A stretch of 10,518 nt of DNA from JACZSB01 sp965372015. Its GTDB lineage: Bacteria; Fidelibacterota; Marinisomatia; SCGC-AAA003-L08; TS1B11. The position numbers and the translations under genes are program-made. The stretch is from NCBI GenBank assembly GCA_965372015.1, contig CBDVAP010000110.1:1-10518 (forward strand), in the 5' to 3' direction. This document shows positions 1-6,698 of this stretch, in pieces (the first letter of the stretch is position 1; every line of letters starts with the position of its first letter). The notes below the pieces were generated by a model, which had not been told where the DNA came from, ran no database searches, and saw only the letters and a program-made list of their open reading frames with translations.

Positions 1-56
1 AAAGAAAATGAACATATCTGGTCCGCTAGTCCCCCTAACCCCGCCTCTGGCGGGGT
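1..56. repeat. Intergenic repeat copy 1 with GC-rich hairpin
   Basis: Bases 1-45 recur at 277-324 with one mismatch (C39 versus T318) and a 3-base insertion (295-297) in the second copy. The block ends in a perfect 8-bp hairpin, ACCCCGCC (38-45), loop TCT, GGCGGGGT (49-56). There is no T-run after it, so it does not look like an ordinary terminator. The window begins inside the element. In copy 2 the first 13 bases form the right arm of a further hairpin, so the left arm of copy 1 probably lies just outside. I see no coding potential in it. Confidence 0.8.
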
Positions 57-65
57 ATAAAACCA

Positions 66-81
66 CCCCGAAGTTTCGGGG
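66..81. repeat. Short GC hairpin
   Basis: CCCCGAA (66-72) and TTCGGGG (75-81) are perfect complements around GT; read as RNA it is a 6-bp stem with an AGTT tetraloop. The bases after it (CGCTATG) are not a T-run. It lies between the copy 1 hairpin and the terminator-like hairpin, and may be part of the same structured intergenic element. Confidence 0.5.
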
Positions 82-98
82 CGCTATGTTTCTATGAC

Positions 99-128
99 AG
101 TCCCAACTCTCAGTTCGGGACTATTTTT
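99..128 (+). terminator. Terminator-like hairpin with T-run
   Basis: AGTCCCAACT (99-108) pairs with AGTTCGGGACT (112-122), leaving C116 as a single bulge and CTC as the loop, which gives about 10 base pairs. It is followed directly by ATTTTT (123-128). This is the layout of a Rho-independent terminator reading rightward, and would end a transcript from a gene left of the window. The bulge and the mixed stem make it less than certain. Confidence 0.5.
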
Positions 129-154
129 AATTCAGGGTGGTCATTTACGGCTTC

Positions 155-186
155 CCTGTGGCTCCGATCCAATTTGTCGCCACAGG
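155..186. repeat. 8-bp inverted repeat
   Basis: CCTGTGGC (155-162) and GCCACAGG (179-186) are perfect inverted repeats around a 16-base spacer. No function can be assigned. It is one of a run of dyads between 38 and 368. Confidence 0.5.
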
Positions 187-193
187 CGGCAAC

Positions 194-248
194 CGCGAAC
201 TATATGTCTGAGTTCCGCTATTTTACAGGAACGAGTTTATAGTTCGCG
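194..248. repeat. 11-bp inverted repeat with nested 5-bp dyad
   Basis: CGCGAACTATA (194-204) and TATAGTTCGCG (238-248) are perfect inverted repeats. Inside the 33-base spacer, GTTCC (212-216) and GGAAC (228-232) form a second, nested dyad. The whole could fold as one long stem with an internal loop. It directly precedes the A/T-rich hairpin at 261-289. This could be the terminal structure of a small non-coding mobile element or an RNA fold; the sequence alone does not decide. Confidence 0.65.
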
Positions 249-260
249 AAGTTTCTTTTG

Positions 261-289
261 GTTCGTTTTCTTTCTAAAAGAAAATGAAC
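261..289. repeat. 13-bp A/T-rich hairpin at head of repeat copy 2
   Basis: GTTCGTTTTCTTT (261-273) pairs with AAAGAAAATGAAC (277-289) across the loop CTA, with one mismatch that would be a G-U pair in RNA. The right arm is also the first 13 bases of the repeated block, and is found identically at 1-13. Confidence 0.7.
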
Positions 290-368
290 ATATCTTCTGG
301 TCCGCTAGTCCCCCTAATCCCGCCCCTGCCCCCGCTGGTGGCCCCGCCGATGGCGGGGTTGGCGGGAT
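277..368. repeat. Intergenic repeat copy 2 with nested GC-rich hairpins
   Basis: 277-324 repeats 1-45 with a 3-base insertion and one mismatch. Instead of the single hairpin of copy 1, it carries an outer pair ATCCCGCC (317-324) / GGCGGGAT (361-368). This encloses an inner pair CCCCGCC (342-348) / GGCGGGG (352-358) with loop GAT. The inner hairpin resembles that of copy 1, so copy 2 looks like copy 1 with an extra half-hairpin added on each side. Confidence 0.75.
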
Positions 369-545
369 CAATACGGGACAAGCAGCGGAGCCCATCATAG
401 ATCAGACCACCGGCTGACTCACTCCTGGCCTAAATCTCTATTCTAAACCTTTCGAGCGCCTAAAACGCCGGACAAGTTACGTTCGAGACAGGAGGTTCCC
501 AAGAAAACGCGGCCCTTAGGTTGCCGTTCCAGTAAATTCAGCGCC
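369..545. other. Upstream region of the C25 gene, no clear signal
   Basis: No gene is visible between the repeat element and the start of the C25 protease. I see no convincing paired -35 and -10 boxes. A strong ribosome-binding-like AGGAGGT lies at 490-496, but no usable start codon follows at normal distance, and the nearest plausible start (546) is 49 bases further on. The promoter for the downstream gene is presumably here but cannot be pinpointed. Confidence 0.4.
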
Positions 546-3500
546 ATGTCGCGCTGCCATTACCTAACCATTGGATTGTTGCTGGCGGGGCAGGCTGTCC
601 TGGCGGCGCCTGACACCGTGGAACAGCTGCAATTGCCACTCTCAGCCCCGGACGCGCGGGTGCGGATTGAGGCCGGCCGGGAATTTTCCCTCAGCTCCGC
701 CAACGCCACGATCTGGTTGGAAGGCCGCCGGCTGGACATCTTTCGTTTTCTCATCTCCGCCGCCGATACCAGCCGGGTGATAGCCCGGTTGACGGCCCCG
801 GTGTGGGAGCCTGTGGCTGGGGCCGAACCACCCCCCGCTCTCCCGCCATCGATCAGGCTTCATTCGCCGCAGGTTTGGGGCGCCACCCGGGTGTTATTGC
901 TGGATGTGAACCCCTGGCGGACGGTGGACGGTGAACTGCAGGTGCTCCGGGAAGGCCTGCTGGAAGTGAGTATCCGCCACCGGCCGACGGACGTGATTCG
1001 CGATAAGCGCACAGCCAGGGGACCAAGCCAGATTGCTAATCGTTTCCTGGTCCCGGCGCCCCGGGCCGGACCCGGGCCTCCCCGTGGCCGGGACGGCCAG
1101 GGCCTGCGCAAGAGCGCCACTGCCCTCCCCACCGCCGGCAGTTGGCTGAAAATTCCTATCACCCGGGATGGGCTGTATCACCTGACTGGCGCCTATCTCT
1201 CCAACGCCGGCCTGGACATGGCCATCGATCCCGCCTCGCTCAGGCTGTTCGCCCCGGTGAACCTGGGACGGCCGTTGCCGGATCAGGTAGGCGCCCCCCT
1301 CCAGGACAACCTGGTGGAAATACCCCGGCAGGTGCGGGATGATAACGACGGTAATCTGGAGGCAGGGGACGACCTGGTCTTCTACGCCCAGGGGCCCCGC
1401 GGGGTGAACCTGTCAGCTGGAAATTTGGTGTATGCCCAGAATCCTTACACCGATACCGCCTTCGTCTGGTTGTACGCGCCGGATATGGCCGGCGATACCT
1501 CCGGCATCCCCCTGGACGACGGCTATGCATTTGATGGTGATAATGATATAATCTCTCATGGTCGCGCCCTTTATCGCCACGAAGTGGAAATCTTTAACGG
1601 CTTCGAATCCGGACCGGTCTGGCACCAGGCGGTACTGAAGTCTGAAGCCCCTTTTACCATATTAATGGACACTCCCGGCCTGCGTACAACCGATACGACT
1701 TATTTGCGGCTGCGGGTGCGCGGGGGTTCTAAAACTACCGGCCTGGTCCGTCACCGGTTACAGGTGACCTTTAACGAAATGTCGTGGCAGTTCAGCGGCT
1801 GGTCGGCATTCGGCGATCGGACCTATTACCTGTCAGAAGATCAGATTGCCCGTAGCGGACAAAACATGCTGGTACTTGCTAATCTATCTAGTAATCAGCA
1901 GGATGAAATCTGGATTGACTGGGCCGAACTGGATTACGGGCTGAACTTAGAAGCGGTGGATGACCGGCTGGCATTCCTGATCCCGGCCACGGCGGGGGCG
2001 GTCAATATTGCCCTGAGTGAATTTAGCGGCCCACCGTTGGTGGTGGATATCACCGAACCGGCCCGGCCCGTGCTGCTGACCGCCTCGGCCGTGGCCGACG
2101 GCTGGCAGTTCACCCCCATCGATTGGACCGGGCCTCGCCGCTATTTTGCTTGCGGGGAAAACGGTCTGCTGACACCGGGGGCGCCCACGTTGCACACCGG
2201 CCTGAGCTTCACCGACCTGCGCACCCCCGGCCATAAAGCCGATTACATCGTGATCACCGCCCGGGAGTTGCGGCCCTGGGCGACCCAGCTGGCGGCTATA
2301 CATGCCGGCGAAGTCCGCGAGCAGTACCGTCTGGATACGCTGGTGGCCACCGTCGAGGAGATCTACGAGGAGTTCTCCGGGGGGGTGGCCGATCCTTATG
2401 CTATCAGGGCTTTCCTGCGCTACGCTTACGAGAGCTGGCAGGACCCGCTCCCCACCCTGGTGGCCCTGTTCGGCGACGGCGACTATGACTATCGTAATAT
2501 ATCCGGTCGGAGCAATAACCTGGTGCCCACTATCCAGCTGGATGGTCGTGATGATATCGATTCCCGTTCAGCTGACGACCGTTTCGTCTACCTGGATCCC
2601 ATCGATCCAGGTAACTATTTGCCCGATATGGGCATCGGTCGCCTGGCCGTTTCCACACCCGAAAATGCCGCCACAGTGGTGGAGCAGGTACGCCTGTACA
2701 TGGTCAACCCCGAGCCGGGTGCCTGGCGGCAGCGGGTCCTCCTGGCAGCCGACGACCCGGTGCGGCCCAACAACAATGAACCCAATTTCATCCTGGATTC
2801 GGAGAAGTTCGCCAATCTGGTACCCCCCTTTCTGCAACTCCAGAAGGTCTATCTGACCGAATATGCCAAGGTGCTGGACCCCTCCACCAGCACGATCATC
2901 AAGCCGGACGCCACCGCTGATCTTATCCGCTGGATCAACCAGGGCATCACCCTGATCAATTACATCGGACACGGGGCAGCAACCCAATGGTCGCAGGAGA
3001 TGCTGTTGAAAATGGAACGTGACCGGGTACTCTTGGAGCCCGGCCGCCGCCTGCCAATATGGTACGCCGGTACCTGCTCATGGGGCCAATACGACCTGCT
3101 GGATACTCCCAGCATGAGTGAGGTCATCACCGCCGGCGCCGATATCGCCGGGATTGCCGTTATTTCCGCCACTCGGGCGGTCTATTCCTCGAGCAATACC
3201 AAGTCAGTGACTGAACTTTTCAAACAGACCTTCCCCAATAAAAAGCCATCCCTCCAGAGGATCGGCATTATTTTCCAGTACAGCCGGGGCGTGGACATCG
3301 GCGAGGAAGACAAATTCCACCTATTCGGCGACCCGGCCATCATCCTGGCCTTCCCCCGTTCCAGCCTGGCCATAGACCCGGCCGTGTCCGATACGGTGAA
3401 GGTATTGGAACGGGTTAGTTACGGGGGCGCCACCAGCGGAGACTTGACCAGCGGCCAGGCCCTGATAACAGTTGTGGACGCACCCCGCCAGGTCGAGCGT

Positions 3501-4397
3501 ACTTACTTAACCAGGAGGGGTGTACTCGAGACCGTTAAATATGAGTTGCCCGGCGCGGCCCTATTCCGGGGTCTGGTCCTGGTAAATGAAGGCCGGTTCG
3601 ACGGGCGGTTCAGGGTACCCAAGGATATCAGCTATAGTGAAAGCGCCGTAACCGTCATCGCCTATGCCTGGTCAGACCAGAACGGCGTGTTGCAGGAGCA
3701 GATCGGCGCCAGCTCGGACCTGTTCATCCGGGGCTCCCTGCCGGATACTCTGGATAACAACGGACCGTTGATCACCGTCTATTGGGAAGGGCGTCCCCTG
3801 TATGACCAGGACGCGCTACCGGTGGCGGCCCGGTTGGAGGTGGAACTGAAGGACCCCTTGGGAATCAACCTTACCGGTGAAGTAGGGCATGCCATTCGCG
3901 TCTGGATCGATGATGAATCCGCGGCCCAGGTGATGGACCCCCTCTTCAACTACGATACCGGCAGTGATACCACCGGCGGGTTCGCCTTCGATCTTGATCC
4001 CGGCCTGACCGGCAAGCATGAGATCAGCATTGAAGCCTGGGACAGCGCCAATAACAAGACGGTGACTACACTCGTTCTCTACCTGACGTTGTCCGAGCAG
4101 TTGGATGTAACTGACCTGTTTAACTTCCCCAATCCCTTCCAGAATCGAACTGAATTCGTCTATACACTTTCGGTACCGGCCCAGATCGCAATTACGGTCT
4201 ATACCCTGAACGGCGTGAAGGTGGTCGAATTACATTCCCCGGGTGAACATTCCAACGGGTTCCAGCGTCTACCGTGGGACGGCCGGGACGCTTTCGGCGA
4301 CCAGATCGCCAACGGCGCCTACCTCTATCAATTCAGGGCCGAGGACCTGGACGGAGTCATTATCACCCGTTGGGGCCGATTGGCGCGGCTGCGGTGA
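546..4397 (+). CDS. porU: PorU-like type IX secretion sortase (C25 family cysteine peptidase)
   Basis: The 1283-residue protein starts with a signal peptide (about residues 1-20, ending VLA before AP), which favours the ATG at 546 although no ribosome-binding site sits in front of it. A propeptide-like region (about 20-180) and a beta-rich region (about 195-560) precede a gingipain/C25 domain at about 566-936. Visible in that domain are FGDGDYDYR (642-650), YIGHG with the likely catalytic His809, and AGTCSWGQYD with the likely nucleophile Cys844. Ig-like stretches follow. The tail from NFPNPF (1193-1198) to the end is a FlgD-like sorting domain of the type IX secretion class. In Bacteroidetes, PorU removes this domain from cargo at the cell surface and attaches the cargo to lipopolysaccharide. 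The order of domains fits PorU better than a secreted gingipain, but another exported C25 protease is possible. No porV is adjacent. The stop overlaps maf. Confidence 0.82.
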   Translation: MSRCHYLTIGLLLAGQAVLAAPDTVEQLQLPLSAPDARVRIEAGREFSLSSANATIWLEGRRLDIFRFLISAADTSRVIARLTAPVWEPVAGAEPPPALPPSIRLHSPQVWGATRVLLLDVNPWRTVDGELQVLREGLLEVSIRHRPTDVIRDKRTARGPSQIANRFLVPAPRAGPGPPRGRDGQGLRKSATALPTAGSWLKIPITRDGLYHLTGAYLSNAGLDMAIDPASLRLFAPVNLGRPLPDQVGAPLQDNLVEIPRQVRDDNDGNLEAGDDLVFYAQGPRGVNLSAGNLVYAQNPYTDTAFVWLYAPDMAGDTSGIPLDDGYAFDGDNDIISHGRALYRHEVEIFNGFESGPVWHQAVLKSEAPFTILMDTPGLRTTDTTYLRLRVRGGSKTTGLVRHRLQVTFNEMSWQFSGWSAFGDRTYYLSEDQIARSGQNMLVLANLSSNQQDEIWIDWAELDYGLNLEAVDDRLAFLIPATAGAVNIALSEFSGPPLVVDITEPARPVLLTASAVADGWQFTPIDWTGPRRYFACGENGLLTPGAPTLHTGLSFTDLRTPGHKADYIVITARELRPWATQLAAIHAGEVREQYRLDTLVATVEEIYEEFSGGVADPYAIRAFLRYAYESWQDPLPTLVALFGDGDYDYRNISGRSNNLVPTIQLDGRDDIDSRSADDRFVYLDPIDPGNYLPDMGIGRLAVSTPENAATVVEQVRLYMVNPEPGAWRQRVLLAADDPVRPNNNEPNFILDSEKFANLVPPFLQLQKVYLTEYAKVLDPSTSTIIKPDATADLIRWINQGITLINYIGHGAATQWSQEMLLKMERDRVLLEPGRRLPIWYAGTCSWGQYDLLDTPSMSEVITAGADIAGIAVISATRAVYSSSNTKSVTELFKQTFPNKKPSLQRIGIIFQYSRGVDIGEEDKFHLFGDPAIILAFPRSSLAIDPAVSDTVKVLERVSYGGATSGDLTSGQALITVVDAPRQVERTYLTRRGVLETVKYELPGAALFRGLVLVNEGRFDGRFRVPKDISYSESAVTVIAYAWSDQNGVLQEQIGASSDLFIRGSLPDTLDNNGPLITVYWEGRPLYDQDALPVAARLEVELKDPLGINLTGEVGHAIRVWIDDESAAQVMDPLFNYDTGSDTTGGFAFDLDPGLTGKHEISIEAWDSANNKTVTTLVLYLTLSEQLDVTDLFNFPNPFQNRTEFVYTLSVPAQIAITVYTLNGVKVVELHSPGEHSNGFQRLPWDGRDAFGDQIANGAYLYQFRAEDLDGVIITRWGRLARLR

Positions 4398-4987
4398 AGC
4401 TGGTCCTGGCATCCACCTCCCCCCGGCGCAGGGACCTGCTCTCCCGCTTGGGCATTCCCTTCGAAGTCGTCCCACCCGGGCTCCCGGAGGAGCTGCGGCC
4501 CGATGAAGATCCCGAGGCGGCCTGCCGGCGTCTGGCAACCGCTAAGGCCGAGACAATTTCCCGGTTACATCCGCAGGACCTGGTGGTGGGCGCTGACACC
4601 CTGGTGGTGGTTGACGAACAAATCCTGGGTAAGCCTGCCGACCTGGCGGCTGCCCGGCGGATGCTGGAGGTCCTCTCCGGCCAAACCCACCTGGTTCTGA
4701 CCGCTCTTTCCCTGGTTTGCCGGGATCGGCGGCACCGTTCCCAGCTGCTGGAAACCACCGCCGTAACGTTCCACCAGCTGGACGCTGACGATATCGCTCA
4801 CTACCTGGAAGTGACACCCCCCCTTGACAAAGCCGGCGCCTACGGCATCCAGGACTGGAGCGGGGTGTTCGTGAGCCGGATCGCCGGGTGCTACCATAAT
4901 GTGATGGGATTCCCCCTGGCGCAGTTCTACCGCCATCTGAAAGCCGGCGGGCTGCTGGCCCAGTTGCAGCCCAAAAACAACTTGTAA
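4394..4987 (+). CDS. maf: Maf family nucleoside triphosphate pyrophosphatase (YhdE-like)
   Basis: The GTG at 4394 overlaps the TGA of the C25 gene by four bases (GTGA), suggesting translational coupling, and gives a 197-residue protein of usual Maf length starting MKLVLASTSPRRR. An in-frame ATG at 4274 lies well inside the upstream gene and would add 40 unrelated residues, so I reject it. Family motifs are ASTSPRR (6-12), VGADT (65-69), LSGQTH (94-99), DKAGAYGIQ (145-153) and a late NVMGFP (169-174). The DKAGxYxIQ form is that of the YhdE subgroup, which hydrolyses dTTP and UTP (and modified forms) to monophosphates in the cytoplasm; the YceF subgroup differs here. Maf has been linked to septum formation in Bacillus and lies beside shape genes in many genomes, which fits a position next to rodZ and the division cluster. 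Residue 154 is Asp where Gly is usual. Confidence 0.92.
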   Translation: MKLVLASTSPRRRDLLSRLGIPFEVVPPGLPEELRPDEDPEAACRRLATAKAETISRLHPQDLVVGADTLVVVDEQILGKPADLAAARRMLEVLSGQTHLVLTALSLVCRDRRHRSQLLETTAVTFHQLDADDIAHYLEVTPPLDKAGAYGIQDWSGVFVSRIAGCYHNVMGFPLAQFYRHLKAGGLLAQLQPKNNL

Positions 4988-5011
4988 CCCGAAACGGATA
5001 CTACTTAAAAT
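4982..5011 (+). promoter_or_regulatory. Possible sigma-70-type promoter before the RodZ-like gene
   Basis: TTGTAA (4982-4987, overlapping the maf stop codon) and TAAAAT (5006-5011) are 18 bases apart, matching the -35 and -10 consensus at 4 and 5 of 6 positions. The -10 box is only 9 bases from the ATG at 5021, so a transcript from here would be nearly leaderless. Chance matches of this quality in an A/T-rich gap are common. Confidence 0.25.
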
Positions 5012-5020
5012 CATATTCTG

Positions 5021-5950
5021 ATGGATAACCAAGAACCCTTTTTCCACGACCTAAAACAACTGCGGGTGGCCCAGGGCATCACCCTGGAGGACATTTCATC
5101 CAAAACCCGCATAAACCAGCGCTTCCTGGAGGCCTTGGAAACGGGCGAATTTACTATCCTACCCAATACCTATATCCGGCTGTTTCTACGGAGTTACTGT
5201 CAGGAGATCGGATCCAGCTTTGAGGAAGTGGGCCAGCAACTGGAGGCTTACCTGGGTGTGTCGGTCACCATCCCCGCCCCAATGGAGGGGGAAGAAAAAA
5301 CGGCGCAAGACCCCCAGATAATGGTCGGGGAACCCGACCTGGATCGTTCCCCGGCCACTTTGCGGCGCGATTTTATCACCGGGGCAGTAATCTTTGTCTC
5401 CCTGGTGGTCATTACTGTCTTTGCCCGCCGGGCCTATCTGAACCCGCTTGAGGACCAGCCGCCAAAGCCCGCTCCTACCCGTATGGAAATACCGGCGCCG
5501 CGGCCGGAGCGATCCGTGGCCGAGCCGGTCGTACCCGCACCCCCACCGACCCGTAGCCTGACCGTGGCCCCCAACACCAGGCCGGTAGTACCGGTGGAAT
5601 CCACGCTGGAACTGGAGGACCGGCTGTTCGCCCAGGACCGGCTGGTGGCCCACCTGCTGGAACGGGTACGCCTGACGCCCCCGGTCCGGCTGACCTTGAT
5701 GTCCCGGGACAATATTGTCCTGCAACCCTATTCTAACGGGAAAGTCGCCACCGCCTTCAATCTCACCGTGGCCGAGGCCCGCCAGTGGACCATCAAAGAA
5801 GAACTGGTTCTACGCACCCCCTCCATCCACCTGCTGAGGGGAGACCTGAACGGAGTACCCATCGATTTCGGTGAAGCCACCGGCCTCGGTATGTTGCGGG
5901 TCACGCCCAGCGGAGTATACGAAGTCTCCGGTTACGCCACACCGGAGTAG
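5021..5950 (+). CDS. rodZ: RodZ-like helix-turn-helix membrane protein
   Basis: This 309-residue protein has the RodZ layout. A cytoplasmic N-terminal helix-turn-helix region (about 8-80, with LKQLRVAQGITLEDIS and YIRLFLRSYCQEIG) is followed by a single transmembrane segment (about 118-135, FITGAVIFVSLVVITVFA) preceded by arginines. Then come a proline-rich linker (about 143-193) and a C-terminal beta-rich domain (about 215-305) of the DUF4115 type. RodZ links the MreB cytoskeleton to the elongation machinery in the inner membrane. The gene begins 33 bases after maf, with no clear Shine-Dalgarno sequence before the ATG. It may be transcribed with porU-maf or from the weak promoter at 4982-5011. 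Many bacterial groups have RodZ-like HTH_25 proteins whose role is untested, so the name rests on architecture. Confidence 0.82.
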   Translation: MDNQEPFFHDLKQLRVAQGITLEDISSKTRINQRFLEALETGEFTILPNTYIRLFLRSYCQEIGSSFEEVGQQLEAYLGVSVTIPAPMEGEEKTAQDPQIMVGEPDLDRSPATLRRDFITGAVIFVSLVVITVFARRAYLNPLEDQPPKPAPTRMEIPAPRPERSVAEPVVPAPPPTRSLTVAPNTRPVVPVESTLELEDRLFAQDRLVAHLLERVRLTPPVRLTLMSRDNIVLQPYSNGKVATAFNLTVAEARQWTIKEELVLRTPSIHLLRGDLNGVPIDFGEATGLGMLRVTPSGVYEVSGYATPE

Positions 5951-6111
5951 CCCCCCGCCCCCCACTTTTACCCCCGGCTATTCCAGCCCGCCGCCAATTA
6001 GGCGGACCACTCCGGCCGTTCACCCGTCGGTGCCGTCGTAGGCAGGTGCCTGTCAGCATTGTTCCTTCACCGGCTATTTACAGCCCAAAATCCCCACTGC
6101 ATCAATTTTTC
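5951..6111. other. Intergenic region after rodZ, no clear terminator
   Basis: This C-rich stretch has no gene. The only hairpin is a 5-bp CCGCC (5991-5995) / GGCGG (6001-6005) around AATTA, without a following T-run, and the short palindrome CAGGTGCCTG at 6043-6052. Neither is a convincing terminator, so read-through from rodZ into mraZ remains possible. Confidence 0.4.
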
Positions 6112-6140
6112 TTGACATTGCCGAGTAAAAGAGATATGTT
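6112..6140 (+). promoter_or_regulatory. Sigma-70-type promoter of the mraZ operon
   Basis: A perfect -35 box TTGACA (6112-6117) is followed after exactly 17 bases by TATGTT (6135-6140), a 4 of 6 match to the -10 consensus. It lies in the A/T-rich half of the intergenic region, about 90 bases before the mraZ start. Transcription would begin near 6147, giving a leader of about 80 bases. It is the best promoter in the window and is placed as expected for a dcw operon. Confidence 0.75.
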
Positions 6141-6142
6141 TG

Positions 6143-6157
6143 TGGGTAGAAGTGGGT
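6143..6157 (+). promoter_or_regulatory. Probable MraZ operator (two TGGGT boxes)
   Basis: TGGGT occurs at 6143-6147 and again at 6153-6157, a period of 10 bases with a 5-base spacer; both are preceded by G, so the repeated word is GTGGGT. In E. coli, MraZ represses its own operon by binding TGGGN repeats separated by 5 bases, so motif and spacing both agree. The boxes begin two bases after the -10 box and would overlap the transcription start, suited to repression. The E. coli operator has a third box; here the next position (6163-6167) reads TCCCT and does not match. Confidence 0.65.
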
Positions 6158-6213
6158 TAAATTCCCTAAATTACAGTTACTTTACTGGCGGACTTAATCA
6201 TCCCCGGGCATAC

Positions 6214-6219
6214 AGGGGT
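6214..6219 (+). promoter_or_regulatory. Ribosome-binding site of mraZ
   Basis: AGGGGT lies 8 bases before the TTG at 6228 and is the only Shine-Dalgarno-like sequence nearby. It supports the non-ATG start, since no ATG or GTG in the mraZ frame lies between here and the conserved FTGSYSYTLD segment. Confidence 0.55.
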
Positions 6220-6227
6220 AGACAGTT

Positions 6228-6692
6228 TTGGATACAACCGGAAACTCATTCACAGGTAGTTACAGCTATACACTGGACGCCAAGGGGCGGGTAAATATCC
6301 CCTCCAAAATGCGCCGGGCGCTGGGTCCGGACAACGACGGCACTTTCGTGGCTACCCGCAGTGGCGATCCCTGCATAGTGCTCTATCCCATCCAGGTCTG
6401 GAAAGACAAACTGGAGGATAAACTGCTTCGGCTGAACAAGGGCAGTGCCCTCAATCGCCACTTCGCCCGCAACCTGCTTAGGCATGCCGAGACATTGCAG
6501 TATGATAGCCAGGGCCGGGTGCCGTTGCCCGCCGGTCTGGTAAAATTTGCTCAAATCGAGAAAGAGGTTGAGATCGTGGGAATGATTGACCGGATAGAGC
6601 TATGGTCTCCCGAACAGCTGGCCGAAATCGAGACCCGCTTCGCCGATCACGACCAGGAGTTGGAAGCAATTGCCCGTGAAATCAATTTATGA
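6228..6692 (+). CDS. mraZ: Transcriptional regulator MraZ
   Basis: This 154-residue protein has two AbrB-like swapped-hairpin halves. The first (about 8-50) contains FTGSYSYTLDAKGRVNIPSK, and the second (about 91-130) contains DSQGRVPLP; each carries the DxxGR signature of MraZ. Members form a ring-shaped oligomer that binds DNA upstream of the dcw operon. The start is a TTG at 6228, chosen because MraZ normally begins a few residues before the first F-x-G-x-Y motif, an AGGGGT sits 8 bases upstream, and the first in-frame ATG (residue 28) would delete half of the first domain. It heads the division operon, 6 bases before rsmH, and probably represses its own promoter through the boxes at 6143-6157. 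The length is slightly above the common 140-150 residues. Confidence 0.93.
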   Translation: MDTTGNSFTGSYSYTLDAKGRVNIPSKMRRALGPDNDGTFVATRSGDPCIVLYPIQVWKDKLEDKLLRLNKGSALNRHFARNLLRHAETLQYDSQGRVPLPAGLVKFAQIEKEVEIVGMIDRIELWSPEQLAEIETRFADHDQELEAIAREINL

Positions 6693-6698
6693 TTCATA

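Noticed and set aside
1..368. CRISPR array
   Set aside because: Only two copies of the repeat exist, over 270 bases apart, with no unit spacing and no cas genes.
94..417. 107-codon open frame in the repeat region
   Set aside because: It spans the terminator-like hairpin, several dyads and repeat copy 2. Its composition is set by the repeats, it has no recognisable domain, and no ribosome-binding site is seen.
490..496. Perfect AGGAGGT sequence upstream of the C25 gene
   Set aside because: No ATG, GTG or TTG lies within normal distance. The next candidate, TTG at 521, is 24 bases away and out of frame with the C25 gene, whose signal peptide fits the ATG at 546. Probably chance.
5991..6005. 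CCGCC/GGCGG hairpin as a rodZ terminator
   Set aside because: The stem is only 5 bp and no T-run follows.
6083..6096. GCCCA and CCCCA as further MraZ boxes on the minus strand
   Set aside because: Their spacing is 9 bases rather than 10, they lie upstream of the -35 box and flanking bases do not match; such short words are common in this C-rich DNA.
6046..6294. 82-codon open frame covering the mraZ promoter and start
   Set aside because: It runs through the promoter and operator and overlaps mraZ in another frame, with no known domain.
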